A stretch of DNA of 50,733 bases from 2-01-FULL-50-23 sp964509695. GTDB taxonomy: Bacteria; Patescibacteriota; Microgenomatia; UBA1400; MFAQ01. The stretch spans positions 1-50,733 of the forward strand of contig CAZDXN010000004.1 of NCBI GenBank assembly GCA_964509695.1. The letters run 5' to 3'. The position numbers and the translations under genes are program-made. The first letter of the stretch is position 1. Every line of letters starts with the position of its first letter. Below the pieces are notes generated by a model, which was not told where the DNA came from, ran no database searches, and saw only the letters and a program-made list of their open reading frames with translations. Of the stretch, positions 21,960 through 29,132 are shown piece by piece.

Positions 21960-22675
21960 AAACAAAGCTCTTGTATCTTGACGATTCTTACGCGAAGACG
22001 ATGACCGCGGTCATTTTGGAAATAGGTGAAGTCGGTCAGGGGAAATATACCTTAGTTTTAGACGAAACTGTTTTCTATCCAATCGGGGGTGGTCAAGCTA
22101 CGGATCAAGGTAGCCTCCACGGCGATTTGTGGGTAGGGAAAGTCCAAGAGGTAGTCATGAAAGACGGGGAGGTTCGCCATTTTGTCAGTTCGACCACACC
22201 TCCTAGTGTCGGCATGAAAGTTGTTGGTGAAATCGACTGGGAAAGAAGATATAAATTAATGAAGATCCACACTGGAGGACACCTTGTTGATTTTGCGATG
22301 TATCTCTTGGGTTATTCACCGAATACGCTAATGCCCTTCAAAGGAGATCACGGAAAAAAGGCGTTTATAGTCTATAAGGGAATAGTAAATAAGGACATAA
22401 GGCAGGAACTGGAAGATAAAGCCAATGAATTAGTAAAAAAAGATTTGAATCTAACCTGGAGCTTTGCATCTCTAGAAGAATTACAAAAAGACGCCATTTA
22501 TTTACAACCGGGTTTGCCCACCAACAAACCACTGAGAAAAATTACACTCGAAGGAGTCGGGTCAGTTGCTGATGGGGGAACTCAGGTAAAACATACCGTC
22601 GAGGTTGGGAAAATCGAAGTGCAATCGGTTGTGTCGGAAAATGACGAGACAATAGTGAGTTACCGTGTCGTCTAA
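21956..22675 (+). CDS. AlaX-like tRNA editing protein with altered zinc site
   Basis: The 239-aa protein resembles the AlaRS editing domain. An N-terminal barrel holds LDETVFYPIGGGQATDQG, and the catalytic core begins with HTGGHLVDFA (H-x3-H). The second zinc motif, normally C-x3-H, reads DGGTQVKHT, so Cys is replaced by Asp and His by Gln when aligned on the following TxEVG. Normal AlaX hydrolyses Ser-tRNA-Ala; with these changes activity or metal use may differ. Codon use is more A/T-ended than in neighbouring secA. Confidence 0.8.
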   Translation: MKTKLLYLDDSYAKTMTAVILEIGEVGQGKYTLVLDETVFYPIGGGQATDQGSLHGDLWVGKVQEVVMKDGEVRHFVSSTTPPSVGMKVVGEIDWERRYKLMKIHTGGHLVDFAMYLLGYSPNTLMPFKGDHGKKAFIVYKGIVNKDIRQELEDKANELVKKDLNLTWSFASLEELQKDAIYLQPGLPTNKPLRKITLEGVGSVADGGTQVKHTVEVGKIEVQSVVSENDETIVSYRVV

Positions 22676-22714
22676 GTAATCGCCAGTCTGAATTAAGTTC
22701 GCTTTCACTATATC

Positions 22715-22737
22715 GTTCAACCTCGGAGGTTGTCCAA
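22715..22737. repeat. GTTCAACCTNGGAGGT repeat, copy 2
   Basis: GTTCAACCTCGGAGGTTGTCCAA includes CAACCTC-G-GAGGTTG, a perfect 15-bp palindrome. It is followed directly by two more repeat elements (22740 and 22766). Confidence 0.6.
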
Positions 22738-22739
22738 AA

Positions 22740-22762
22740 ACTTCAAGGTCCAACCCTGAAGT
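22740..22762. repeat. Hairpin repeat, AGGTC/ACCC-core family, copy 3
   Basis: ACTTCA (22740-22745) and TGAAGT (22757-22762) pair around AGGTCCAACCC. Confidence 0.65.
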
Positions 22763-22765
22763 CAT

Positions 22766-22846
22766 CGTCATTGCGAGGAGGTACGCCGACGTGGCAATCT
22801 ATACCAATTTCTGGATCGCCACACCCCTTTAGGGTTCGCGATGACA
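22766..22846. repeat. GTCAT...ATGACAG inverted-repeat element upstream of secA (81 bp)
   Basis: One end reads CGTCATTGCGAGG...GTGGCAATCTA. The other is its inverted relative TGGATCGCCAC...TTCGCGATGACAG. The whole is a MITE-like unit with arms of the same family as 12239 and 21084. It contains an ATG in frame with secA, which is not thought to be the real start. Confidence 0.7.
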
Positions 22847-22885
22847 GTTTTCAACCAGTGGAATCAAAACCATCTCACGCTAGCA

Positions 22886-22891
22886 TATAAT
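22886..22891 (+). promoter_or_regulatory. -10 element of secA
   Basis: Consensus TATAAT ends 9 bases before the ATG at 22901. Confidence 0.6.
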
Positions 22892-22900
22892 CAACTGCGG

Positions 22901-25513
22901 ATGTTTAATCTATTGGGGAAACTTTTTGATACCAACACGAAAGAAGTCGAAAAACTGAAAGTTTTGGTGGACCAAATTAATAGCCACGAAGACTGGGCCA
23001 AAAAGTTTAAAGACAGCGAGTTGAAAGCTCAGATCCAAAAATTCAAAAATCAGCTCGAGGGAGGAGCCGTACTTGACGATATTCTCCCCGAAGTTTTCGC
23101 CCTCTCCCGAGAAGCCTCGGTTCGGACTCTGAAGATGCGCCCCTTTGACGTCCAGCTCATGGCCGGCATCACTTTCCATCAAGGGAAGATCGCCGAGCAA
23201 AAAACCGGTGAAGGCAAGACTCTTTCCGCCGTCGCTGCTGTAGTGCTCAACGCTCTGACAGGGCGGGGAGTTCACCTCGTCACTGTCAACGACTACCTCG
23301 CTCGCCGTGATGCCGGCTGGATGGGTCCGATCTATCACCTCTTAGGTCTTTCCGTCGGCGTTATTTTCTCAGGCAAAGGCGATCTCCCCGCCGCCATTTA
23401 TGATCCAGATTATATTGACGCTACCCATAGCGACGACCGGCTCAAAAACCTCCGTCCCGTCAGTCGCCGCGAGGCCTATGCCGCCGATATTACTTACGGC
23501 ACCAATAACGAATTCGGCTTCGATTATCTACGTGACAACATGGCCCGGGCCACCGCCGAGATGGTCCAGCGAAGTCACCACTTTGCCATTGTCGACGAGG
23601 TCGATTCAATTTTGATTGATGAGGCCAGAACCCCTCTCATCATTTCCGCTCCCGACTCCGAGCCCACCGAAAAATATTATCGCTTCTCCCAAATTATCGA
23701 CGGACTCAGCAAAGATACCGATTACGAAATCGACGAGAAATTAAATACCGCCAACCTGACCGAGCATGGCCTGCGCAAGGTCGAAAAAATTATGGGAGTC
23801 GATAACCTTTACGAGAAAGATTTCGACACCCTCCACCACATCGAGCAGGCATTGAAAGCCAGAACCCTTTTTATCCGTGACCGGGAATATATCGTCAAGG
23901 ACGACCAGATCATCATTGTCGACGAACACACCGGCCGTCTGATGTACGGCCGCCGCTACTCCGAGGGCTTGCATCAAGCCATCGAGGCCAAGGAAAACGT
24001 CAAGATCCAACAGGAGAGCCGCACCCTCGCCACCATCTCTCTTCAAAACTACTTTCGTATGTACAGCAAACTCGCTGGTATGACCGGAACCGCCGCCACC
24101 GAAGCCGAAGAATTTCGTAAAATCTACAAACTCGACGTCGTCATTATTCCGACTCATGTTGCCGTCGCCAGAACCGACTCTCCCGATATGGTTTTCAAGT
24201 CCCAGCGGGCCAAGTACTCCGCTCTCACCGCCGAGGTTGAAGAGAAGTGGAAAGCTGGTCAACCCATCTTGATTGGCACCAAATCCATCGAGCAAAACGA
24301 AATCGTCAGCAAGTATCTCAAACACAAAAAAGTCGACCACGAGGTTTTGAACGCGAAAAATCACGAATCAGAGGCCGAGATAATCTCTCGGGCCGGCGAA
24401 ATCAAGGCCGTCACCGTCGCCACCAACATCGCCGGCCGCGGCGTCGACATTGTTCTGGGAGGTGACCCGACCAAGACGGACAAGAAAACTTGGCAAAAAA
24501 ATCACGACGAGGTGGTTCGGCTTGGCGGTCTTCACATCATTGGCGCCGTCCGTCACGAATCTCGCCGCATTGACAACCAGTTCCGCGGTCGAGCCGGCCG
24601 TCAGGGAGACCCGGGTTCTTCCCGTTTTTACGTCTCTCTCGAGGACGACATTATGCGCATCTTTGGCGGCGAGCAGATCAGCAAGTTAATGGATTTTCTC
24701 AAAGTTCCCGAAGAACAGCCACTCGAAGCCGGTATGGTCAGTCGGGCTATCGAAACTGCTCAGGCCAAGGTAGAGTCTTTCTATTTCGATCAGCGCAAAA
24801 GTGTCGTCGAATACGACGACGTCATGAACAAGCAACGCGAGATTTTCTACAAACGCCGCTTCCAAGCCCTAACCGACTCGGAGTCCGAAAAGGGCCTCTC
24901 CGATCGCATCGACGAAATAATAAAGAACGAATCCTCTGCCCTTTGTACCTTGTATTCACCAGAGGGAATCGACGCCAAGGAGGCCGAGCGAATCAGCAAG
25001 GAATTTCAGATGATTCTCCCCTTGGATAATCGCTCTGCCAAAGGGCTAGAGAAAAGACTTTCGGGAACGGGAGAGAAGACCGCTCAGGAGACACTATTTT
25101 CAATAGTTACTCAGGCCAGAAAATCGCAAACCGCCACCTTTGGCACCTCGGTCATGCGCCAAATTGAAAACTTTGTCATTTTGGGAACCTACGACGAACT
25201 TTGGATGGATCACCTCGATGCCATCGACGATCTTCGTGATGGTATCCGGCTCCGCGGCTATGCCCAAAAAGACCCCCTCGTTGAGTATAAACAGGAAGCC
25301 TACAACATGTTCGAGACCCTACTCAATCGAATCAACAACCAGATCGCCAGGAAAATCTTCCGCTTCCAACCAACCTCGGCTCCGCCACCCCCCCTTGAAA
25401 GATTAAAAGAAGTTGGAGAAGCAAAAAAGAAAAAGAAAGTTGGCCGAAACGACCCCTGTTGGTGCTCCTCCGGTAAAAAGTGGAAGGATTGTCATTACCC
25501 CGACCCCGGCTAA
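22901..25513 (+). CDS. secA: Protein translocase ATPase SecA
   Basis: About 870 aa. NBD1 has AEQKTGEGKTLSA and the DEAD-type VDEVDSILIDEARTPLIIS. NBD2 has ATNIAGRGVDIVLGG and the HESRRIDNQFRGRAGRQGDPG block. The C-terminal SEC-C zinc motif is RNDPCWCSSGKKWKDCHYP. It drives export through SecYEG of the many signal-peptide proteins in this window. The start at 22901 is favoured (MFNLLGKLFDTN) because a TATAAT lies just upstream; the ORF from 22841 would begin in a repeat. The ITPase gene starts 4 bases after its stop. Confidence 0.97.
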   Translation: MFNLLGKLFDTNTKEVEKLKVLVDQINSHEDWAKKFKDSELKAQIQKFKNQLEGGAVLDDILPEVFALSREASVRTLKMRPFDVQLMAGITFHQGKIAEQKTGEGKTLSAVAAVVLNALTGRGVHLVTVNDYLARRDAGWMGPIYHLLGLSVGVIFSGKGDLPAAIYDPDYIDATHSDDRLKNLRPVSRREAYAADITYGTNNEFGFDYLRDNMARATAEMVQRSHHFAIVDEVDSILIDEARTPLIISAPDSEPTEKYYRFSQIIDGLSKDTDYEIDEKLNTANLTEHGLRKVEKIMGVDNLYEKDFDTLHHIEQALKARTLFIRDREYIVKDDQIIIVDEHTGRLMYGRRYSEGLHQAIEAKENVKIQQESRTLATISLQNYFRMYSKLAGMTGTAATEAEEFRKIYKLDVVIIPTHVAVARTDSPDMVFKSQRAKYSALTAEVEEKWKAGQPILIGTKSIEQNEIVSKYLKHKKVDHEVLNAKNHESEAEIISRAGEIKAVTVATNIAGRGVDIVLGGDPTKTDKKTWQKNHDEVVRLGGLHIIGAVRHESRRIDNQFRGRAGRQGDPGSSRFYVSLEDDIMRIFGGEQISKLMDFLKVPEEQPLEAGMVSRAIETAQAKVESFYFDQRKSVVEYDDVMNKQREIFYKRRFQALTDSESEKGLSDRIDEIIKNESSALCTLYSPEGIDAKEAERISKEFQMILPLDNRSAKGLEKRLSGTGEKTAQETLFSIVTQARKSQTATFGTSVMRQIENFVILGTYDELWMDHLDAIDDLRDGIRLRGYAQKDPLVEYKQEAYNMFETLLNRINNQIARKIFRFQPTSAPPPPLERLKEVGEAKKKKKVGRNDPCWCSSGKKWKDCHYPDPG

Positions 25514-25517
25514 AAAC

Positions 25518-26087
25518 ATGATCAGTACAATTTCATTTATTACTGGAAACAAAGGCAAGTTCGAAGAAGCGCGACAAATCTTTTCCGGTTCCGGAATTGA
25601 GCTGAATCAACAGCAACTCGATACACTCGAAATTCAAAGTGATGATACTCCTGAAATTGCTCGGTTTTCTGCCCAGTTTGCTGGGAGTAAATTAAACACA
25701 CCACTGTTTGTCATGGATCGAGGTTTTTATATAGAAGCTCTCAACGGATTCCCCGGTCCATTTATAAAGTTTGTCAACAAATGGCTTTCGGAATATCAGA
25801 TTCTGAAATTACTAGAGAGAGAAGAAAATAGAAAGGCCTATTGGGTCACGGCTTTAGGACTTTTCCTGCCGAGAGAAGAAGTGAAGATATTCGCCAGTAA
25901 AAGTTACGGCGAAGTCCCCAAAAAAATTTCCGGCAATCGAGGCTATATGGCCGATAAACTATTTCGACCGTTGGAAAGTAAATTGGTTTTGTCAGAAATG
26001 AGCGAAACAGAATATAATCTTTTTTGGAACAATTCATCTTGCTGGCAAGAAATGATTACCTATCTAAAATCAAAAACCTCACCTTAG
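25518..26087 (+). CDS. Non-canonical purine NTP pyrophosphatase (RdgB/HAM1 family)
   Basis: The 189-aa protein begins ISTISFITGNKGKFEEARQIF, the HAM1 substrate loop (TxNxxK). It has VMDRGFYIEALNGFPGPFIKF (catalytic DSGL region, here DRGF) and ends with the S-x-M-S-E-x-E block. Members hydrolyse ITP/XTP/dITP to keep them out of nucleic acids. The usual DSG-LE triad is changed to DRGFYIE, so it may be a divergent subfamily. It starts 4 bases after secA. Confidence 0.8.
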   Translation: MISTISFITGNKGKFEEARQIFSGSGIELNQQQLDTLEIQSDDTPEIARFSAQFAGSKLNTPLFVMDRGFYIEALNGFPGPFIKFVNKWLSEYQILKLLEREENRKAYWVTALGLFLPREEVKIFASKSYGEVPKKISGNRGYMADKLFRPLESKLVLSEMSETEYNLFWNNSSCWQEMITYLKSKTSP

Positions 26088-26151
26088 GGTTTGATAGAAT
26101 CTCCAGATACTTCGGCGATGAAGTCTCTTTCCTTTTGTATTATTATGGATT

Positions 26152-26706
26152 GTGATCAGCTCCGAAGCCAAACCAGAATTTATCCGGGAAATACTTCTAA
26201 CTGCTGAGCAAATTCAGTTACGAGTTAAGGAACTATCTTCGGAAATAGCTGAAAAATATCGCGGCCAACACCTACTTTTGGTTGGTGTTCTGAAAGGTGC
26301 ATTTATTTTAACCGCCGATCTTTGTCGCGAACTCCATCGGGCAGGTCTTACTGATCTCGAAATTGATTTTATGACTATCTCAAGTTATGACGATAAAATA
26401 GAATCTTCGCGCAATCCCAGATTTACTAAAGATGTTGACGCCAACGTCAGTGGTCGACGTGTTCTCTTAATTGAAGATATTATCGAAACTGGTTATAGCC
26501 TTGCCGCTTTACAAGCAATTTTTTTGGCTCGGGGGGTGGCTTCGCTGGAAACTCTGGTTCTTCTATCCAAACCACACAAAAGGGAAATCGAAGTTCCCGT
26601 AGAATATATTGGTTTTGAGGTCAGAGAGTGGGTGGAAGGTATGGGTCTTGACACCAACCAGTCTGGTCGAGCCAACCCCGATATCGTCAAGGTCACGAAA
26701 ATTTGA
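26152..26706 (+). CDS. hpt: Hypoxanthine(-guanine) phosphoribosyltransferase
   Basis: The 184-aa type I PRTase has LLVGVLKGAFILTADLCREL, the flexible loop MTISSYD and the PRPP-binding motif VLLIEDIIETGYSLAAL. The hood ends VEYIGFEVREWVEGMGLD. It salvages hypoxanthine and guanine to IMP and GMP, a common need in organisms with reduced purine synthesis. It starts at GTG, 8 bases after a TATTAT. The ATG at 26145 is out of frame. Confidence 0.92.
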   Translation: MISSEAKPEFIREILLTAEQIQLRVKELSSEIAEKYRGQHLLLVGVLKGAFILTADLCRELHRAGLTDLEIDFMTISSYDDKIESSRNPRFTKDVDANVSGRRVLLIEDIIETGYSLAALQAIFLARGVASLETLVLLSKPHKREIEVPVEYIGFEVREWVEGMGLDTNQSGRANPDIVKVTKI

Positions 26707-26731
26707 CACTCCTCCGATAAAGCAATAGCAT
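26703..26731 (+). promoter_or_regulatory. Strong promoter of the DUF4258 gene pair (leaderless)
   Basis: TTGACA (26703-26708) overlaps the hpt stop codon; after exactly 17 bases comes TAGCAT (26726-26731), which ends 6 bases before the ATG at 26738. Confidence 0.7.
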
Positions 26732-26737
26732 CAAGGT

Positions 26738-26962
26738 ATGTCTGATCCATTAATCCCCGTCTTGCCGTCGCCGGCAGGCACATTCGACAACGATATGCCA
26801 ATTTCCGAGGTCGTGGCTCTAACCGAGGTCAAAGCTGAAACCCCGCCAACACCGAGCGTAGCGGTTACCCCGCCTCTGGCCGGGAATCCGCCTTTGGCCG
26901 AAGCATCAAAGAGTTCGCTCTTCGAAGATCCGGACGAGATAGTAGTCAAACGGACTCTCTAG
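26738..26962 (+). CDS. Small Pro/Ala-rich protein paired with a DUF4258 gene
   Basis: The 74-aa protein is low complexity (start MSDPLIPVLPSPAGTFDND) with an acidic end SSLFEDPDEIVVKRTL. Its middle (PSVAVTPPLAGNPPLAEA) is encoded by a repeat also found in the surface protein at 38495. It has its own strong promoter, and its stop overlaps the GTG of the next gene by one base, an antitoxin-like arrangement. No DNA-binding motif is seen. Confidence 0.5.
   Translation: MSDPLIPVLPSPAGTFDNDMPISEVVALTEVKAETPPTPSVAVTPPLAGNPPLAEASKSSLFEDPDEIVVKRTL
26849..26904. repeat. GAGCGTAGCG...CCGCCTTTGG in-frame repeat, copy 1
   Basis: ACACCGAGCGTAGCG is followed by an extra CCGCCTCTGGCCGGG unit, then AATCCGCCTTTGGCCGAAGC. 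Apart from the extra unit it matches 40561-40596 closely. Confidence 0.65.
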
Positions 26963-27282
26963 TGGAAATTATCTGGACAAGTCATCTCAAAGAAAGATCG
27001 CGAGAAAGAGGCATCAACCCAATTTTAGTAGATCGGGCGATTCGATTTCCGGATCGGGTCGAGAGAAGTACGACCACCAACTCAAACAAACACATCAAGA
27101 TTATCGGTGGCCAACAAATCGTCGCCGCCGTCAAGCGCGATGGTGGGAACTGGATCGTCACTTCCGTCTGGCAAAAACCATACCATGGCAAGTCTCAATA
27201 TCAGAAGCCCCTCCTAGAGCGACTGATCTATCGTTTTGTTCTTTGGTTGGAAAAGGTTATCCGCCGAGGTCTTAATTCTTAG
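26962..27282 (+). CDS. DUF4258-domain protein, possible toxin-like
   Basis: The 106-aa basic protein matches DUF4258: IIWTSHLKERSRERGI near the start, then VERSTTTNSNKHIKIIGGQQIVAAVKRDG and WIVTSVWQ. DUF4258 proteins have a small alpha-beta fold akin to BrnT/RelE-like toxins and are often next to antitoxin-like genes. A basic C-terminal helix follows (LIYRFVLWLEKVIRRGL). The GTG start overlaps the upstream stop. Its last 69 bases overlap the convergent gene at 27214. Confidence 0.7.
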   Translation: MEIIWTSHLKERSRERGINPILVDRAIRFPDRVERSTTTNSNKHIKIIGGQQIVAAVKRDGGNWIVTSVWQKPYHGKSQYQKPLLERLIYRFVLWLEKVIRRGLNS

Positions 27283-27537
27283 GTAACCATCACACTTCAG
27301 ACCGGCAAAGACTCCATCACGAGTTTGGTTCGGACATTCATTCACCGTCGCTATCACCCAAAACATCGCCACCATGAACAGTATCGACGAGAACGTTGCG
27401 AAAGCAATTCGGTAGTTAAAAAACTTATCGTCCAGAACCAATTCATGCATTCCGGTAGTGTATCCATAGAACCACCCCGAAAAAGTCACCAAAGCCATAA
27501 TGGCAATAATCACTCCGACTACTACTGGCATTTGCAT
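27214..27537 (-). CDS. Two-helix membrane protein, unknown function
   Basis: The 107-aa ORF has two strong membrane helices (VVVGVIIAIMALVTFSGWFYGY and IAFATFSSILFMVAMFWVIATV) and a short C-terminal domain with two Cys (NECPNQ, LKCDGY). It fills an otherwise empty gap of about 275 bases. Its promoter shares a symmetric -10 with the divergent cyclophilin gene. The 69-base antisense overlap with the DUF4258 gene is unusual. The start may be the second ATG, two codons in. Confidence 0.6.
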   Translation of the reverse strand: MQMPVVVGVIIAIMALVTFSGWFYGYTTGMHELVLDDKFFNYRIAFATFSSILFMVAMFWVIATVNECPNQTRDGVFAGLKCDGYLRIKTSADNLFQPKNKTIDQSL

Positions 27538-27544
27538 AATCCCA

Positions 27545-27554
27545 TGCTATCATA
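27545..27554. promoter_or_regulatory. Bidirectional promoter, shared symmetric -10
   Basis: TATCATA (27548-27554) reads TATCAT on plus (with extended TG at 27545-27546) and TATGAT on minus. It serves the cyclophilin gene (ATG at 27560, 6-base gap) and the membrane protein at 27537 (11-base gap). Confidence 0.6.
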
Positions 27555-27559
27555 GTTTG

Positions 27560-28228
27560 ATGTCAAAAAATTTAACACTCCTAGTCGTTCTTGGTCTGTT
27601 TCTTTCTGCCTGCCAGGGCGATTTGTCCTCTCCGTCATCACCTATTCTTTCGCTCCCGACCGCTACGGCAACTGTTAATCCGACCGTTACTTCTCCAACA
27701 ACACCAACCCCCGATGTTAACCAATTATTAAATCTAAAACCAAACGAAAAAATGTACGCTACTATCAAAACCTCCCTCGGAGATATTAAGATTCAACTTT
27801 TTGCTGACAAAGCCCCCAAGACTGTCGCCAATTTTGTCGGGCTGGCGGAAGGCACCAAAACCGGTAAGCCACTTTATGTTGGCACAATTTTTCATCGGGT
27901 GATCAAAGATTTTATGATCCAGGGCGGCGACCCACTCGGTACGGGTATGGGTGGTCCCGGTTACAAATTTGAGGACGAAATTGATTCCAGTCTGACCTTT
28001 GATACTCCCGGTATTTTGGCCATGGCCAACAGCGGTCCCAACACCAATGGTTCCCAGTTCTTTATCACCACCGCTCCCACCACTTGGCTTAACGGCAAGC
28101 ACACCATTTTTGGTAAAGTCGTTTCTGGTATGGATATCGTTACCAAAATCGAAAACACTCCTGTTGGCGAAAACGACAAACCAGTTACTCCGGTCACCAT
28201 TGAGTCGATTTCCATCGAGCGCAAATGA
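27560..28228 (+). CDS. Lipoprotein cyclophilin-type peptidyl-prolyl isomerase
   Basis: The 222-aa protein has a lipoprotein signal (MSKNLTLLVVLGLFLSACQGD; lipobox LSAC) and a Ser/Pro/Thr linker (~22-60). The cyclophilin domain has FHRVIKDFMIQGGDPLGTGMGGPGY and MANSGPNTNGSQFFITTAP. It speeds proline isomerisation during folding of exported proteins and is a likely Lgt client. The start at 27560 is set by the lipobox spacing and the -10 located 6 bases upstream. It overlaps the nfo start by 4 bases. Confidence 0.95.
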   Translation: MSKNLTLLVVLGLFLSACQGDLSSPSSPILSLPTATATVNPTVTSPTTPTPDVNQLLNLKPNEKMYATIKTSLGDIKIQLFADKAPKTVANFVGLAEGTKTGKPLYVGTIFHRVIKDFMIQGGDPLGTGMGGPGYKFEDEIDSSLTFDTPGILAMANSGPNTNGSQFFITTAPTTWLNGKHTIFGKVVSGMDIVTKIENTPVGENDKPVTPVTIESISIERK

Positions 28229-29052
28229 AAAGAGTGGGCGGCCATGTCTCTACTGCCGGAGGAATCGCTAATGCCCTGAAGAACACTACTCTCATTGACG
28301 GTAATTGCCTTCAAATTTTTGCCGGATCTCCAAGGTCTTGGGCGAGGAAGCTTTATGCTGACGAGGAAGTTTCGGCTTATCTAAAAGAGGCCACCAAACT
28401 TGACTACACCCCGACCTTCATCCACGCCCTTTATCTCGTCAATCTCGCCACCGATAACCCAGATCTTCTACAGAAATCTATCGACTCATTGATTATCGAT
28501 CTCACCAATGGCCGGTCAATTAGTTCCGCTGGTGTCATCGTCCATCTTGGCTCACACCAAGGTCGGGGATTTTCCGCCGTCGTCGATCAGACCGCCGATG
28601 TCATCAAACAAATTATTAATTCGACAGAAAAAACACCTTTCGTCATCGAAAATTCTTCCGGCCAGAAAGGCAAAATCGGTTCAATAGTTGAAATCGGTGA
28701 ATTATTTGCCAAGGTAAAACATCCCCGCCTCAAACTTTGTCTTGACTCAGCCCATCTATTTGAAGCCGGTTACGATCTTCGAAATCCGTCAGTTATTGAT
28801 ACTCTAGTCAACGAACTTACCGGCAAAAAACTTCTTGACCACCTTGTCTGTCTTCATCTCAACGATAGCAAAACGGATTTCGATTCTAGAAATGACCAAC
28901 ACGCCAATCTTGGCGATGGCCAAATTGGTTTGGCCGGTCTATCGAACTTCGTCAACCATCCTTCATTTGCCCATTTACCCCTCATTCTCGAAACCCCGGG
29001 CGATCTCGGCTTCCCAGACGCCAAACAAATAGCGCTCGCCAAATCTCTATAA
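28225..29052 (+). CDS. nfo: Endonuclease IV (AP endonuclease)
   Basis: The 275-aa TIM-barrel protein starts VGGHVSTAGGIANAL. It has IVHLGSHQGRG, the metal-binding Glu in FVIENSSGQKGKIGS and the CLDSAHLFEAGYDL block. The C-terminal part has HLNDSK, NQHANLGDGQIG and LILETPG. It cuts DNA 5' to abasic sites using three zinc ions. It overlaps the cyclophilin gene (ATGA) although the functions are unrelated. Confidence 0.96.
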   Translation: MKRVGGHVSTAGGIANALKNTTLIDGNCLQIFAGSPRSWARKLYADEEVSAYLKEATKLDYTPTFIHALYLVNLATDNPDLLQKSIDSLIIDLTNGRSISSAGVIVHLGSHQGRGFSAVVDQTADVIKQIINSTEKTPFVIENSSGQKGKIGSIVEIGELFAKVKHPRLKLCLDSAHLFEAGYDLRNPSVIDTLVNELTGKKLLDHLVCLHLNDSKTDFDSRNDQHANLGDGQIGLAGLSNFVNHPSFAHLPLILETPGDLGFPDAKQIALAKSL

Positions 29053-29071
29053 TAATCTCTACCCTTTTCCC

Positions 29072-29119
29072 CCCTCAGTATCTACGGAGAGGGATGTCAG
29101 TACTCTGACCGGGTGAGGG
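29072..29119. repeat. Imperfect inverted repeat between nfo and the exporter genes
   Basis: CCCTC (29072-29076) and GAGGG (29115-29119) enclose TCAGTACTCTGA-type palindromic sequence. It lies between convergent genes and may terminate transcription from both sides, though no T tract is evident. Confidence 0.4.
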
Positions 29120-29132
29120 AATGACAATTGAG

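Noticed and set aside
22841..22900. Upstream ATG for secA
   Set aside because: It lies in a GTCAT-type repeat; SecA proteins begin near MFNLLGKLF and a TATAAT sits just before ATG 22901.
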